A DNA stretch of 64,000 bases, taken from the NCBI GenBank assembly GCA_002794775.1, contig NBAY01000130.1:1-64000 (forward strand), given 5' to 3'. Made by a program: the position numbers and the translations under genes. Shown one piece after another: positions 45,832-56,893 of the stretch. The notes under the pieces were generated by a model that worked only from the letters and a program-made list of their open reading frames with translations, ran no database searches and was not told where the DNA came from. The stretch's first letter is position 1. Each line of letters begins with the position of its first letter. The DNA comes from Porodaedalea pini. Lineage: Eukaryota; Basidiomycota; Agaricomycetes; Hymenochaetales; Hymenochaetaceae.

Positions 45832-46656
45832 CTCTGGTTCGGGCGTCGGCATTGAGGGTTCAGGGGGGGTCAGGGGTGACAGGTCTCTATTGGTCTCACA
45901 GTAGCATCCTGGAGTCGACGGTAGGTTGATGGTGGACGTTGAAGGTGCAGGTGATGATGGGGTGGCTGGGGGCCACCTAGCTCTCCTTCCTTCTTTGTTC
46001 ATCGAATACCAGCTATGCCGGACCTCGCTCCACCAGATATTGTATGTAACGCCGCTATTGTTGGTCGCGATGTAGCTTGGTTGGTCTGGATCCCAACAAG
46101 CTGATGCAGGAAGGGCCCGTCGCTGTTCATCGGTGAGATCTATCTTGACAACAGTGGAGGAACAGGGATCAGTTGTGCATTTGATCTGGGGTTACGCCAA
46201 CGTTGAATGGGTTCATTGGCAAAATTGATGATGAGGCGGAACGATGCGGTGGAGATAACAATCGACAGCGACATTGACGACTGAACGCGTAGTGTCACCC
46301 ACGTCCAAGTTAAGTGGCTCCTCCACCAAAGGGAGACGTGGAGAGCCAGGGTCGGAAAGGTTGATGAGCAGTAACCTTCAGTCACAACGCTCTAGACACT
46401 GACGGATTCGTCGGCGTCTGCCTTGGGTTAGCACTAAGCCAACTCAGTAGGACTTTTGGGTAGGGTTGGGGGTTGTTGTTTAGGGGGTATTATGTAATAC
46501 ACAAACATCTGAAAACATCTGGGCAGGGTTGAGGGTTGTCGTTTAGGGGGTTTACATGTCGAGTCCTTCGAGGGGAGCACTCCTCTAGACCGGGTGAAGG
46601 CGAGTCAACAGCAACAATGTACACTGAGGATGAGCCTGGGTGGGGTTCTGCTTTTA
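45832..46656 (-). other. Element B 5' leader
   Basis: Holds the gag N-terminal extension (IWWSEVRHSWYS), the leader frame (HVSLWWRSHLTWTW, here opened by an ATG) and the primer-binding 11-mer at 46645-46655. A tandem duplication of the GGGTTG.GGGTTGT.GTTTAGGGGGT block lies near 46450-46555. Confidence 0.6.
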
Positions 46657-47083
46657 TGTTAGGCAGGAGCCTGGGAGATGACTCAGACTGGGCAGGCCTC
46701 GGCTGACTGTTGTCTGGGATGTGCTATACTCGAGCAGGGACTCGGGACACACTATACTCAGGCTAGGTTGTCGCGGAGGTAAGAGGATTAATACAATGTA
46801 AACTAATACAGGAGCAGATGAGTCTCACCTAGGTCGTCGTGGAGGTAAGAGGAAAAGCAGAACAAGGAGTTCATGCAATTCCTGAGGCCTCTTATAGCGG
46901 CGACCATGGGACTATATTATCTAACATTACATAAATGAACGGAATGGAACGAATGAAGGTCATGTGAAGGGAGTGTGGGAAATGATTGAAAAAAATGATT
47001 AATTATAATGAAAAAGGAGCGGTTAAAGGAAAAGAGATGGTAAAAGGAAAGTAAAAGAAAAGGCGAAAGTTCAAGTCCTAACA
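46657..47083 (-). repeat. Element B 5' LTR
   Basis: 427 bp, bordered outside by TCTAC, after which LINE ORF1 resumes. Confidence 0.95.
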
Positions 47084-47088
47084 TCTAC

Positions 47089-47562
47089 ACTGAACGTGAT
47101 CTGATGGAAGAATTGTCCTCCCTTCCCCAGTTTGCCGAACAGGAATTCCTCTACCCCCCTCGTTTCATGGCATCCATTGAATGCCTAAACACCTTGGATT
47201 TCTGCAATGTCTCTATCATCCTAAAAGACACTAACCAACTAGCATTCAATCATTTCTTCCTCCACAACAACCGCAACCTCCCGATTTTCGGTGTCATTAG
47301 ACGCCTTGAAGAGATGCGGGCTCGTCCAACTATCTCCCAATGCAATAACTACCATCACCTGGGACACCCTTCAACTAAATGCCGCTCAGTGGCATGCTGC
47401 ACCATTTGCTCCGAGCTGCACCGAACCGCAGTACACATCGCCAGGTGTGTGCCCTGCACTGCCACTAACAACCTTGCATGCCAGCATTTTGTGCACTGCA
47501 TCAACTGTCAAGGTGACCGTAATGCCAGGTCTTCTGCCTGCCCAGCCCGTCAAAATTACTGA
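47089..47562 (+). pseudogene. LINE ORF1, part 3 (zinc-knuckle end)
   Basis: Last 158 codons of ORF1, in phase with 10256-10802. It has three cysteine/histidine clusters typical of LINE gag-like proteins. The first, CNNYHHLGHPSTKC, has Tyr where a knuckle has Cys. Then come CCTICSELHRT and CINCQGDRNARSSAC. Natural stop TGA at 47560. Confidence 0.82.
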
Positions 47563-47573
47563 CCCCCCTTTTA

Positions 47574-49675
47574 ATGACTGCAACACTCTCTATTCTCTCT
47601 TTGAATGTTCGTCGATCGGAACCCACTACTGACCTACTTTTCAAGTCTCTCTTTCAATGCGGCAGCCTCTGCCCCAACATCATTTGTTTACAGGAGATCT
47701 CCACCATCTCTACCATTGTCCCTTCCAAGTCATCCCCAGCGGGTGAACGGCAATATGCCACCTGTAATTCCGACTCCTTTATTTGTGTACTCCCCCCGTC
47801 ATCCCTTTCTACCCCTCCCAGTTGCATGACTTTCATTCACCCACACATTGCTCATCTTTTTAGCTCCCACCCTCACTTATCCCGTCCCGTATTCCAAGTC
47901 ACCATCAGCGTTGACCGTGGTACCTCACTCCCTCCCGTCTACATTTGGAATGTCTATAATTCCCCTTCCACCCATTCGTTTGAAGACCCTTTCCCTAATC
48001 TCATATCCTCTGACACCCATATCCTAGTCGGCGATTTTAACTGACATTCAGCCCTTTGGTCAGACAATCGGTTATCTCTTTATTTTCCTTCCACCAAACC
48101 TTTTTTATGTTGGCTGGACGACTCTTCTTTAATCATCACCAACCCCCCAAACACACCCACCTTCTTATACCCCCAAGGATATTCTACTTTAGACCTGGTA
48201 ATCAGTTCCCCAGATACTTCCTCGTTCATTAGCCAATCCCTTCTCATTGGCAACCCTTCATTTGAATTTCATTCGGACCACCTCCCCCTTATATTTAATT
48301 TACCTATCTCATTTCAACCCCCACCAGACACACACCCACTTCATCTCATCCATAAACACAATCTTCCTTCTCTTATTTCCGAGTTTCATGATTCACACTC
48401 CTTTACTTTTGATACCTCCGACATCTTTTCCCCTTCTGATCTGGATGCCAAATTACTTTCCTTTTACACGGCATTTTCCTCTTTCACCACCCGCTTTCTA
48501 CGAAAGTGCAAACCCCAAAATTACTTCGGACCCCACTCCTGGTGGACTGAGCAATGCAGTTGCAATTATCAAGCACATCGTAATGATCCATCGCCGGAAT
48601 GCCTCACCCATCTCCACAAAACCCTTGCTGCCGCCAAAACTTCCTTCTTCGGTGACCTACTCCACCGATTGGATCACTCATCCATCTGGAAGCGACAATA
48701 CATAGGTACGGCACGTCATTGCCACCCTATCGGTGCCCTTAAACTCCCCTCCGGGCATTACACCCTCAATAAGAGCAAGAAGTTGGATTTATTCCACTCC
48801 ACCTTCTTCCCTGCACTTCCCCTGACTTATCGCGACCAGCATATGCTCCCACCCTTAACTGACATCGAGCCAGTCTCTGTCGACGAAATGCTCTGGGCCC
48901 TAAAGGGCACCAACGACTTGACTGCCCTGGGCAGCAATTGCTTCTCTTACCTTCATTTGAAACTTTTCATTGAATTTGAACCTCAATTCTTTTCTCAATT
49001 CTTTTCCTTTTGCCTTTCTTTTGGTTATTTTCCTTCCTCCTTTAAACATTCTATTGTCACTTTCATTCCCAAACCAAAACGCTCAGATTTTTCCCTTCCT
49101 TGTTCTTTTTGCCCTATTGCCCTTGTGGATACAATGGGCAAATTATTCAAATGCATTCTATTCAACCACCTTCAAGTCATTTTTGAACAACGCTCTCTTA
49201 TACCTTCTTCACAACATGGCTGTCGGAAAGCATTATCTGCGCTGACCGCCTGTTATGAACTTTTACATTTAAATAATTTCCAGCCTCTTATTCATTCACT
49301 TTTCACCAACGCTCCTGGCCTTGGTCCCCTTGAGCCTCGACAACGTCACTTGCTGACCTTCATGGTCACCATCGACATACAAGGCTTTTTTGACAACATT
49401 TCCCATCCATTACTTATTGATCGTTTAACATGTTCTCATATCCACCCCAACCTAATTAATTGCATCTCCCATTGGATGCGCAATCACCTCATTTCTTTAC
49501 ATTTTAACCAATACTTTTCTGATATCTTCACCAAACCCAACTGGGGCGTTCCTCAGGGATCCCCCCTTTCTCCCCTTATTTCCACCTTTGCAGCTGCTCC
49601 TGCCATTGAAGCCTATTATAAATGCTTCCCCTTTAATCATCCCCTTCTTGCCTATATGGACAACCACCTTCTTTC
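47574..49675 (+). pseudogene. LINE ORF2, endonuclease and reverse transcriptase
   Basis: ATG 11 bases after the ORF1 stop. An endonuclease/exonuclease/phosphatase domain shows LSLNVR, CLQE, GDFN*H, STLDLVIS and SDHLPL. It nicks target DNA in target-primed reverse transcription. RT blocks follow: IALVDTMGKLF, IDIQGFFDN and GVPQGSPLSP. One premature TGA at 48042 replaces the tryptophan of GDFNWH. The RT active site reads YMDN, with the second aspartate lost. It ends at solo LTR M. Confidence 0.88.
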
Positions 49676-51059
49676 TGTTACAAGAAATTGCTATTTTAGA
49701 AAGGATCAGCAGATCAACATGGGATCGACAGGATCAACAACGAACCAATTTGCCTACCAGCCAGGAGGCACCTGCAACAATCCATGACAAAGCCAGGAAG
49801 CAAGTGCAAGAAGCATATTGAACAGCATGGCCACGCCGAAGTGATAAGATGCACCTACCCAAGTCAATGGAGCTGTGCAACTTCTGCCGGGAGCTATATC
49901 ATTACTCATGGGCAGCACATGAGCAAATCTTCCTACGCGTTCTGGAAGCGGTATCAGTACAGAACACAATGCTCATTGCCTCGCAGCACAGACTGCTCAG
50001 CGAACAACAGCAAGAGCCAGCTATGCAGGAAAGGACAAGTATGGCATACATGCACGAGCTCAAATGGTGGCTAGCAGATGAACAAATGTACGCAGCACTA
50101 GCAGGCCTTATGATATGGATCACACAAAGGGAACACCACCGACAATGTGGCCGATGGGCAATCCTCCTTGACTGGCCAATCACTACTCGCCAGACACAAC
50201 AGGAAGCGCATCACAAACTCTGGGAACTCAGAGATGAAATCATCAATGACCTCATCACTACATGACGAAGGGGCTTCGACGGCTACTTAACAGTAGACCG
50301 CCGTGCCACCCAAACCTATTACAGAGTACAACTCAAAGTGGTAATTGGCATCAATGTAGTGCCCAGCGAAGTTGGCTTAACAACGGGATACACCCGGGTC
50401 TACGCCTAATGGCAGCAACCAGACTAGTGGATGATAGAAGTGGTGAAGGAAACCCACTACCAGTCCCCGCACCAGGAGGAAGTCAGACAGGCACCACCGA
50501 ATCTACCGACCAACCAATGGATGACTCATCCCTGGAAAGGGAATAGACAAGACTCTCAGAACCAAGTGGCTATTTATAGCACAGTGATATCACCATGATG
50601 CAATACTCCACAATGGTGGGGTAAAGCATGGGAACTTTGGAGCAAGTGGCACAAGTGGCTATTTATAGCACGCAACAATGTCATAGTGGAGCGGAAGGTT
50701 CTAGGAATTACTGCAGATCGTGGGAGAAGTGGAGAAGCCATTCCCTGACTAGTTAGAATTAGGTTAGCTGTGGAGCTAAGGTTCAAAGAACCCAAACTCT
50801 ATAAAGAGGCGAGCAGGAGCACCCTTGTCTCCTCAGCAAAATTCTTCTGCCCTTGATATGTCTTCAATACTAGTTCAGCTTGAGCCCACAGCTCGCTGCT
50901 ATTACTGTTATTCTCCTGCTAAAGACCAAGCACTCAACAAGCCAATCACCCCTCCATACGACTAGCTCAAGAACACTTACCTCAAGTCTTTGAGAAGGAC
51001 GTCTACTAGTTCCAGTATGTCGGATAGATTAGTCACCTGTTCCAACACTGGTCCTAACA
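49676..51059 (+). repeat. Solo LTR M (unrelated family)
   Basis: 1384 bp, TGTTAC...CCTAACA, flanked by CTTTC (49671-49675 and 51060-51064). A TATA-like CTATAAAGAGG lies near 50799, and the word TGGCTATTTATAGCAC occurs twice upstream of it. A 138-codon ORF inside looks fortuitous. No retroelement protein is present. Confidence 0.8.
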
Positions 51060-51064
51060 CTTTC

Positions 51065-52597
51065 TGCTCACTCTTTAAGCATGTAAACCAACCTTGCTCG
51101 GTTACGCATTCAATTCCGTTTTCTTTCTTCTCAATTTTCGCAACTGGGCCTTTCTATTGACCAAGATTCTATTGAACTTATCCATTTCACCCCGCCGACC
51201 AACAAATACGGCTCTTTTCCAACACAACCAGACAACCAACCTTCACTTGTTCTATCACCTTCTCAAATTATTCTCCCCCGGTCACATATTACATGGCTGG
51301 GTGTTATCTTCCACCATCACCTACATCCATCCTTACACCTTCATTCCCAAGCTAACAAAGCTCTATCCACTCTTTCTCAATGTTCCTTTCTATTTCAATC
51401 TTCACATGGCGCATATCTTGAACATGCCCGTCTCCTCTATTTCAATCTCATATGCTCTGTCACCATTTATGGTGCTCAACTCTTTCCTAACTCTCCTTCC
51501 ATCAGTTCTATTTTATCTCCGGTTCAACATTGCGCTCTTTCTTTAATACTATCCTGCACCATCAATAAAGACGCTGCTGGTTCCTTACTTTCAATTCCCC
51601 CTATCGATCTTTTCATTCAATACCAAGCCAAGTGTTTCATCACTTCTTATGTATCGTCATCTTGGCAGTCCCTTCCCCCTTCTGCAGATATTTGCAATTT
51701 ACTTCCAGCCAACATTACTGTTCCTAACACCAACCTTTATCCTATAATTCCACCTGTTCATTTGCATCTCTCTCTTATACCGATTACTTCTTGCACGCAT
51801 AGTCATTTTACTAAACAATCATTTCTCCATCTTTTCAATCACCCCCCTCCTTTTCAATATTTTTTTATTCACAGATGGCTCTGTCATTGAACAGGACGAT
51901 ATCCCCATTGGTGGTCACGGATATTCCATCATGCATAATTGTCGCGAACTTGTAGCTTTTCACTTCAGAGGCACATACTCAAAGTAACATCCTCTACGAG
52001 GAACAACAAGCCCTCATCACTGGCATCTCCTGCTTTTCTACCCTACTAGCGCACTGTGCCCACCCTACCTTTTTGCACGTTGTCACAGATTCTGCCAATT
52101 GTGCACGCCTTATCTTCTCAGAAGACCCCCTCCATGCAGCATTCATCACAGCTGTTTGCAGACTTTGTGGTATCTTTCTAGCCACTCATCACCCCACGTC
52201 CACTATATCAGTGCAGTGGGTGCTTCCCATATGGGACTACCTGGTAACTCGTGTGCAGACCAGCTCGCGGCCCAAGCTTCACACTCGCAGCACAAAAGTC
52301 TTGCTCCCGATACACTACCCAATTTACATGCGTGATTTTCCGCCAACCTCCTGGCCAAATGGTGGAACCATGTCCTAAATCTCCGACACCATTGCAGTGT
52401 CACTACCGCACCTTTTATTTTATACCCACGATGCCAACTCCGGCCCTTTCTGCAACATAACCCCGAGAAGTGCATTCCCCACCACCTCCAGTCAAGAGCA
52501 GTTGGGATCCTTCTAAACACTCACGATATGCATGACCAAAATCTACCAAGCCGATGCCTGGATCGCTCTGTACTAAACATTACATCCATCATCTCCT
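51065..52597 (+). pseudogene. LINE ORF2, RT thumb and RNase H
   Basis: Continues ORF2 after M. It has a stop at TAA (SM*TNLARL) and at least two frameshifts, one in a T-run near 51865. RNase H is still clear: FTDGSVI, LYEEQQAL, VTDSANCARL and GLPGNSCADQL supply the D-E-D-D residues. The end of the LINE is not defined. Confidence 0.8.
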
Positions 52598-52599
52598 TA

Positions 52600-53457
52600 C
52601 AGCCTTTTTCATATTGTAAGTCCTGCGACACGTGCATGTCACGTGAAGTGAGCCGCGTCAGAGCCAAAGTGTCAAAAAATTAGAATGAATGCCAATTTTC
52701 TCTGTGAATTCTGCACAGAACCTGCTCATTAAGTACTCAAAAAAAAGGCACGGTTCTCAGGAGAAGAAATATGTAAAATAGGGAGCAATAAATTTACTGT
52801 GTAGGCGGGTGGAGATCAAACAAGTGCAGCTGGTCTGTTCTCTCACCCATTTCCACCGAGATTCAAAAATTATGGCTCCCCTACATCTACCTATAAAATT
52901 CTTTCCTGTGTCTTTAAATTAAGTGTATGACTATACCAACATCTCCTGCAAGTTTGAAGCCAATCCATTCAGTATTCATGGTGCAGCAGCAAGATTTGTG
53001 TTCTACTCTGCAAGACCTGTTGTGAGAAAAGGAGGGTGGAAAGAGCTTGAAGTGGAACACAAATCTTGCTGCTGCACCATGAATACTGAATGGATTGGCT
53101 TCAAATTTGCAGGAGATGTTGGTATAGTCATATACTTAATTTACAGACACAGGAAAGAATTTATAGGTAGATGTAGGGGAGCCATAATTTTTGAATCTCG
53201 GTGGAAATGGGTGAGAGAACAGACCAGCTGCACTTGTTTGATCTCCACCCGCCTACACAGTAAATTTATTGCTCCCTATTTTACATATTTCTTCTCCTGA
53301 GAACCGTGCCTTTTTTTTGAGTACTTAATGAGCAGGTTCTGTGCAGAATTCACAGAGAAAATTGGCATTCATTCTAATTTTTTGACACTTTGGCTCTGAC
53401 GCGGCTCACTTCACGTGACATGCACGTGTCGCAGGACTTACAATATGAAAAAGGCTG
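52600..53457. mobile_element. Foldback/MITE-like hairpin element, 858 bp
   Basis: Two arms of about 410 bp that are almost perfect inverted copies (a few mismatches; even an eight-base A/T run is kept) surround a loop of roughly 45 bp near 53010-53055. The ends are TA-CAGCC...GGCTG-TA, as expected for a Tc1/mariner-type MITE with a TA target duplication (52598-52599 and 53458-53459). There is no transposase. If transcribed, the RNA would form a long duplex. Confidence 0.8.
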
Positions 53458-53460
53458 TAA

Positions 53461-53888
53461 CATTTGCCCGTTCTTTTCACAAGTTCGTCGCCAATTTTTC
53501 CATAAAACACATCTCCCTCTTTTCTTCTCAAATTGGTTTGCACCGTCTAATTTTATGCTTCTCATCCAATTTGCTTACTTTTCTTTCCGTCGCCCACCCG
53601 ATGCAATGCCTTATTATTCTGACCTTCCACCCGATCTTCTATAACACACACCCCTATGATATATAACGGCCAATTTTCCACATTTACGACACCACGCATT
53701 TTGTCACCACGAAAGATTTCTCTATATTCTTTTCCTTTTTTTTCCTTCTTTCCATTTTTCTCTTCCTCGCCCTTTGTAGTGCATAGTGCAGAGTAGTGCA
53801 ATATTACACAATCTAAGTCACGAGCATCGAGACGTTACTCAGGCTCTACCTTGCCTTCACTAGCTACCACCACAAATTAACGCGTACA
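53461..53888 (+). other. Upstream region of YTH1, no gene seen
   Basis: 428 bp, pyrimidine-rich near 53715-53770. It may contain the last bases of the LINE and must hold the YTH1 promoter. No feature recognised beyond this. Confidence 0.5.
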
Positions 53889-54971
53889 ATGCAAGATCCT
53901 TTAGCAGGCGCATCTGCTCTGAGAGACATTATTCGGCCTCAGTTTCATCAGATCAACCTCAGCGCTGAAAGCTTTGTCAAAAATACTATCGGTCTTAAGC
54001 TAGACAAAGGTACGTTCCTTGCCTCTGCTCTGTCCTCGTTTGCCTGACAGCTCGCTCCATATTAGATGATCAGATCTGCCGTCTTGCGCTCACTCCAGCA
54101 GGATGCCCATTAGGCCCTCTGCACTGTCCTTTGCGTCACACAAACCCGTCACCGCAAAATTTTCAGCCACCAAAGCAACTACCTGTGCATCCTCGAGACC
54201 GTGAACGCCTTGCTACAGTCTGCAAGCACTGGCTTCGTGGACTTTGCAAGAAAGGTGATGCCTGCGAGTTCTTGCATGAGTACAACCTGAGGCGTATGCC
54301 TGAATGCTGGTGGTATGCAAAGTTTGGCTATTGTCAAGCAGGCGACGAGTGTCTTTACGCCCATCCGAAGGAGAGGAAGACCGAGTGTCCGGACTACAAA
54401 AGAGGGTTTTGCAAGCTTGGTGCGTATGTGATTTCAGCAGGAAAGACAAACTACCGACAGTTTCTTAGGGCCTCATTGTCCTCGAAAGCACGTTAGACGA
54501 GTTGCATGTCAGAACTACCTTACTGGTTTCTGTCCCTTAGGGCCCGAGTGTTCTCGCGGACAGTAAGCGCACGCATATCTTAGCCAAAATCATTACTAAT
54601 TCTCCTCAGTCCCAAACCTGATCTCCCAGTACTAAAGGATTACGAACCTCCTTCTCCTCCTTCGCCAAAGGATCTGGGCCCTCCGCCGCCTGGATACGGA
54701 AGGTATACTGATTTTGACCGTAATACTGCGTTGCAATCGGCGCCTCCGCCCCAGAGTCTCCAAGGAGGTTTCGCTGGCGGACCTAGACGAAATCTTGACG
54801 AAGTTCTATGTTTCAAGGTGGGAGCCTGTCCATATAACCATCTAGCGTCTGGTTTAATGTTTTCTCCAGTGCGGTGAGAAAGGACATTACGCTAATCATT
54901 GTCGAAATCGGAACGTTCCAGGATTCCGTGGCGGGGTTGAACGGAGACGGTTTGGCGGGAGTGAGGACTGA
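53889..54971 (+). CDS. YTH1: YTH1 / CPSF30, mRNA 3'-end processing zinc-finger protein
   Basis: Subunit of the cleavage and polyadenylation factor, which binds the poly(A) signal region of pre-mRNA in the nucleus. Exons 53889-54009, 54066-54419, 54469-54562, 54610-54817 and 54870-54971 total 879 bases (292 residues), all GT-AG. It has five CCCH fingers in a row: CRLALTPAGC..., CKHWLRGLCKKGDACEFLH, CWWYAKFGYCQAGDECLYAH, CPDYKRGFCKLGPHCPRKH and CQNYLTGFCPLGPECSRGH. A proline-rich linker and a C-terminal CCHC knuckle, CFKCGEKGHYANHC, follow. Yeast Yth1 lacks that knuckle and animal CPSF30 has it. It is divergent from MTR10 across the retroelement island. Confidence 0.95.
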
Positions 54972-55252
54972 TTCTTAGTACTGTTATTTTTGTTTCCATC
55001 TTGTAGTCTTCGATATCAACACATTGCACTAATCATCAAACCCGAGTTGTCCCATATCGGCGTGTTATTTTTTTGGCCGATACGCGTTCGTCAGGCTGTT
55101 ACTTACTCCACACATACCGCCATAGCCGCATGATTGCTTAGCCCGGATTTCCGTTTCGTTCTACGTAAAGTCTGTGTCGTGATGGCTACATTTTACTGGC
55201 ATATATATACAAGCTCTGGAGGCTCAGGACCAAACAGCTTCTTTTGAGAACA

Positions 55253-56637
55253 ATGACTCCCCTCCCAAGTTCTTTCAAGGCTAGTGGGTTACCAACCTTG
55301 AGTCAACTGATACGGGAAACTGATTTTACCGATGCATATGATAGTTTCTTGTCCTGGACCTAACAAAGGATGGAATATCCTTGATATCAATGTACGGGAA
55401 GTAAAGGCGCACGAAGTTTTTATCAGAGTGAATGCCTCCGGGATTTGTGGATCTGACCATTTTATTCAAGATGGTTCATGGTTCGTCTGGCTTTTCTGTT
55501 TAACGTCACTTGAAACATGCACTCTGACAAATTTCTTTTCCAGGCCAGTCGAGTATCCTCGTATTCCTGGACACGAAGTAATAGGACGAGTGGTTGCGCT
55601 TGGAGCAGCCATTGAACCCACTCGTCTGAAGATTGGCTCTCTGGTTGGTGTAGGCTGGAGCGGTGGATATTGTAAGGCTTGCGGTGCGTGTCGGAAAGGC
55701 GACTTTGCTGGGTGTATCACTAGCCAGTACAGTGGCTTCTCCTTCGACGGTGGACATGGAGAGTACATGGACGCACCTGAAACTGGTAGGCGTGTCCCTT
55801 CCTTTTCAATCCCTTTTCCTATTTACTGGAGGGCAAGTTCAGCTGTGATACAGATTCCAGAGGAAGCGCTCCTTAAGTCCTCTTATGCAGAGCTTGCTCC
55901 TTTGCTTTGCGCAGGCACAACTGTGTACGGAGCGATCCGTTCAAGTAAATGGAACCCAGGAGATATTGCGATTGTCCAAGGCGTGGGTGAGTTGAAAGAA
56001 TATGAAACAAGCAGCTGCATTATTCAGTTTTACTCAGGTGGACTTTGACATCTGTCCATACAGGCACGTATCTCAATTACCTTTTCTAACCGTTATCTTA
56101 CCATCTTCATTCCGGTATGCCGCCAAATTGGGGCTTAAAGTATATGCTGTCTCTTCCGGATCGTCAAAAGCCGAACTTGCAAAGTCACTGGGAGCTTTCG
56201 CGCACGTCGATTCATCAACGACAGATGTCGTCGCGTACTTTCAAGCCATGGGCGGAGCAAAGCTTATCATATGCACAGCTCCGCACTCAAAACAAATATC
56301 CGCAATACTCCCTGCGGTGGGTCGAAATGGAACGATCACCCTCGTCTCTGCGGCTGTAGATGGAAATATCGAAGTCGCAAATTTGCTATTAAACATGAAC
56401 AGAGCAACTCTGCGCGGTTAGTCCTGTGGAGGAGGCTTTGAGTCTGACGAATGTGTTCAGTTTTTGACTTTAGCAGGTATGAGCAAGCATTATAAGCGTT
56501 TCACTTTTGTTTGACTTCATTTCGTAGACGTGAAATCCGTGGTGAAACCTTTCTCTATAGACCAGTTCCAAGAAGCGTATGAGGATCTTATCAAAGGGAG
56601 GCCGCAATTTCCCAATGTCATAGTCTTTCCAGAGTAG
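55253..56637 (+). pseudogene. Zinc-dependent alcohol dehydrogenase, degenerate
   Basis: Medium-chain, NAD(P)-dependent alcohol dehydrogenase. It shows ISCPGPNKGW, GICGSDHF (catalytic zinc Cys), PGHEVIGRV and the structural zinc set CKACGACRKGDFAGC. My exons are 55253-55283, 55345-55480, 55544-55785, 55843-55993, a short exon ending near 56064, 56116 to about 56475 and about 56528-56637. Three lesions argue for a pseudogene. The nucleotide-binding glycine loop reads GVGGL*HLSIQ (GGA to TGA). The next intron ends in GG instead of AG. TAG follows LRG, where tryptophan is usual. Alternative splicing cannot easily avoid all three. Confidence 0.78.
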
Positions 56638-56893
56638 TAATGAAGAAGTGGAGCTGTGCAAGTTTAAGTTTCCATCCAAAATTCTAAAATAGCCTTCGTC
56701 GGTTCAATATTAAGATCATTGATATGTCCATAGAAAAGGCCACCAAATACGACAAAACAAAGAGAAAACGAGTGATACGATGTACAGACGGCACTATAGG
56801 ACTACACCATTTGAACTGCGAATTGAAGATAGAATACAACCAAGCGTAAAACGATAAGATGCTGATTCTACAGAAAAAGTCTAGTCAGTAGCA

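Larger units (their letters stand above)
10803..47083 (-). mobile_element. Chromovirus B, full length but split by C and J
   Basis: Flanked by TCTAC on both sides. Its 427-bp LTRs are at 10803-11229 and 46657-47083 and differ at 12 positions, all transitions. Its own sequence is 11230-12154, 34032-36348 and 44802-46656. About 400 bp from the end of gag through the protease active site is missing at the J junction. Pol has six premature stops. Codon phase is conserved across insertion C once one copy of its TATAG duplication is removed. Confidence 0.95.
2779..52597 (+). mobile_element. Tad1/I-like LINE (non-LTR retrotransposon), foundation of the nest
   Basis: The coding parts lie at 2779-3983, 10256-10802, 47089-47562, 47574-49675 and 51065-about 52597. 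Everything between is later insertion. ORF1 is gag-like with zinc knuckles. ORF2 has an apurinic-type endonuclease, a reverse transcriptase and an RNase H. That domain order is known for the Tad1 and I groups. Removing insertions A and B with one copy of each TSD restores one ORF1 frame, with phases agreeing exactly at both junctions. Without insertions the element would be roughly 5.2-6 kb. The outer ends are uncertain: I found no poly-A tail and no target-site duplication. The 3' end could extend past the hairpin element to about 53670. Confidence 0.85.

Noticed and set aside
10803..47083. CRISPR-like or satellite repeats
   Set aside because: The repeated blocks are LTRs of dispersed insertions with target duplications, not short spaced arrays.
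49849..50265. 138-codon ORF inside solo LTR M
   Set aside because: It stays within LTR borders upstream of a TATA box, matches no family I know and is better explained as chance in an LTR.
55332..56048. Intact alcohol dehydrogenase starting at 55332
   Set aside because: That frame reads through introns. The spliced model from 55253 restores family motifs but reveals stops and a bad splice acceptor.
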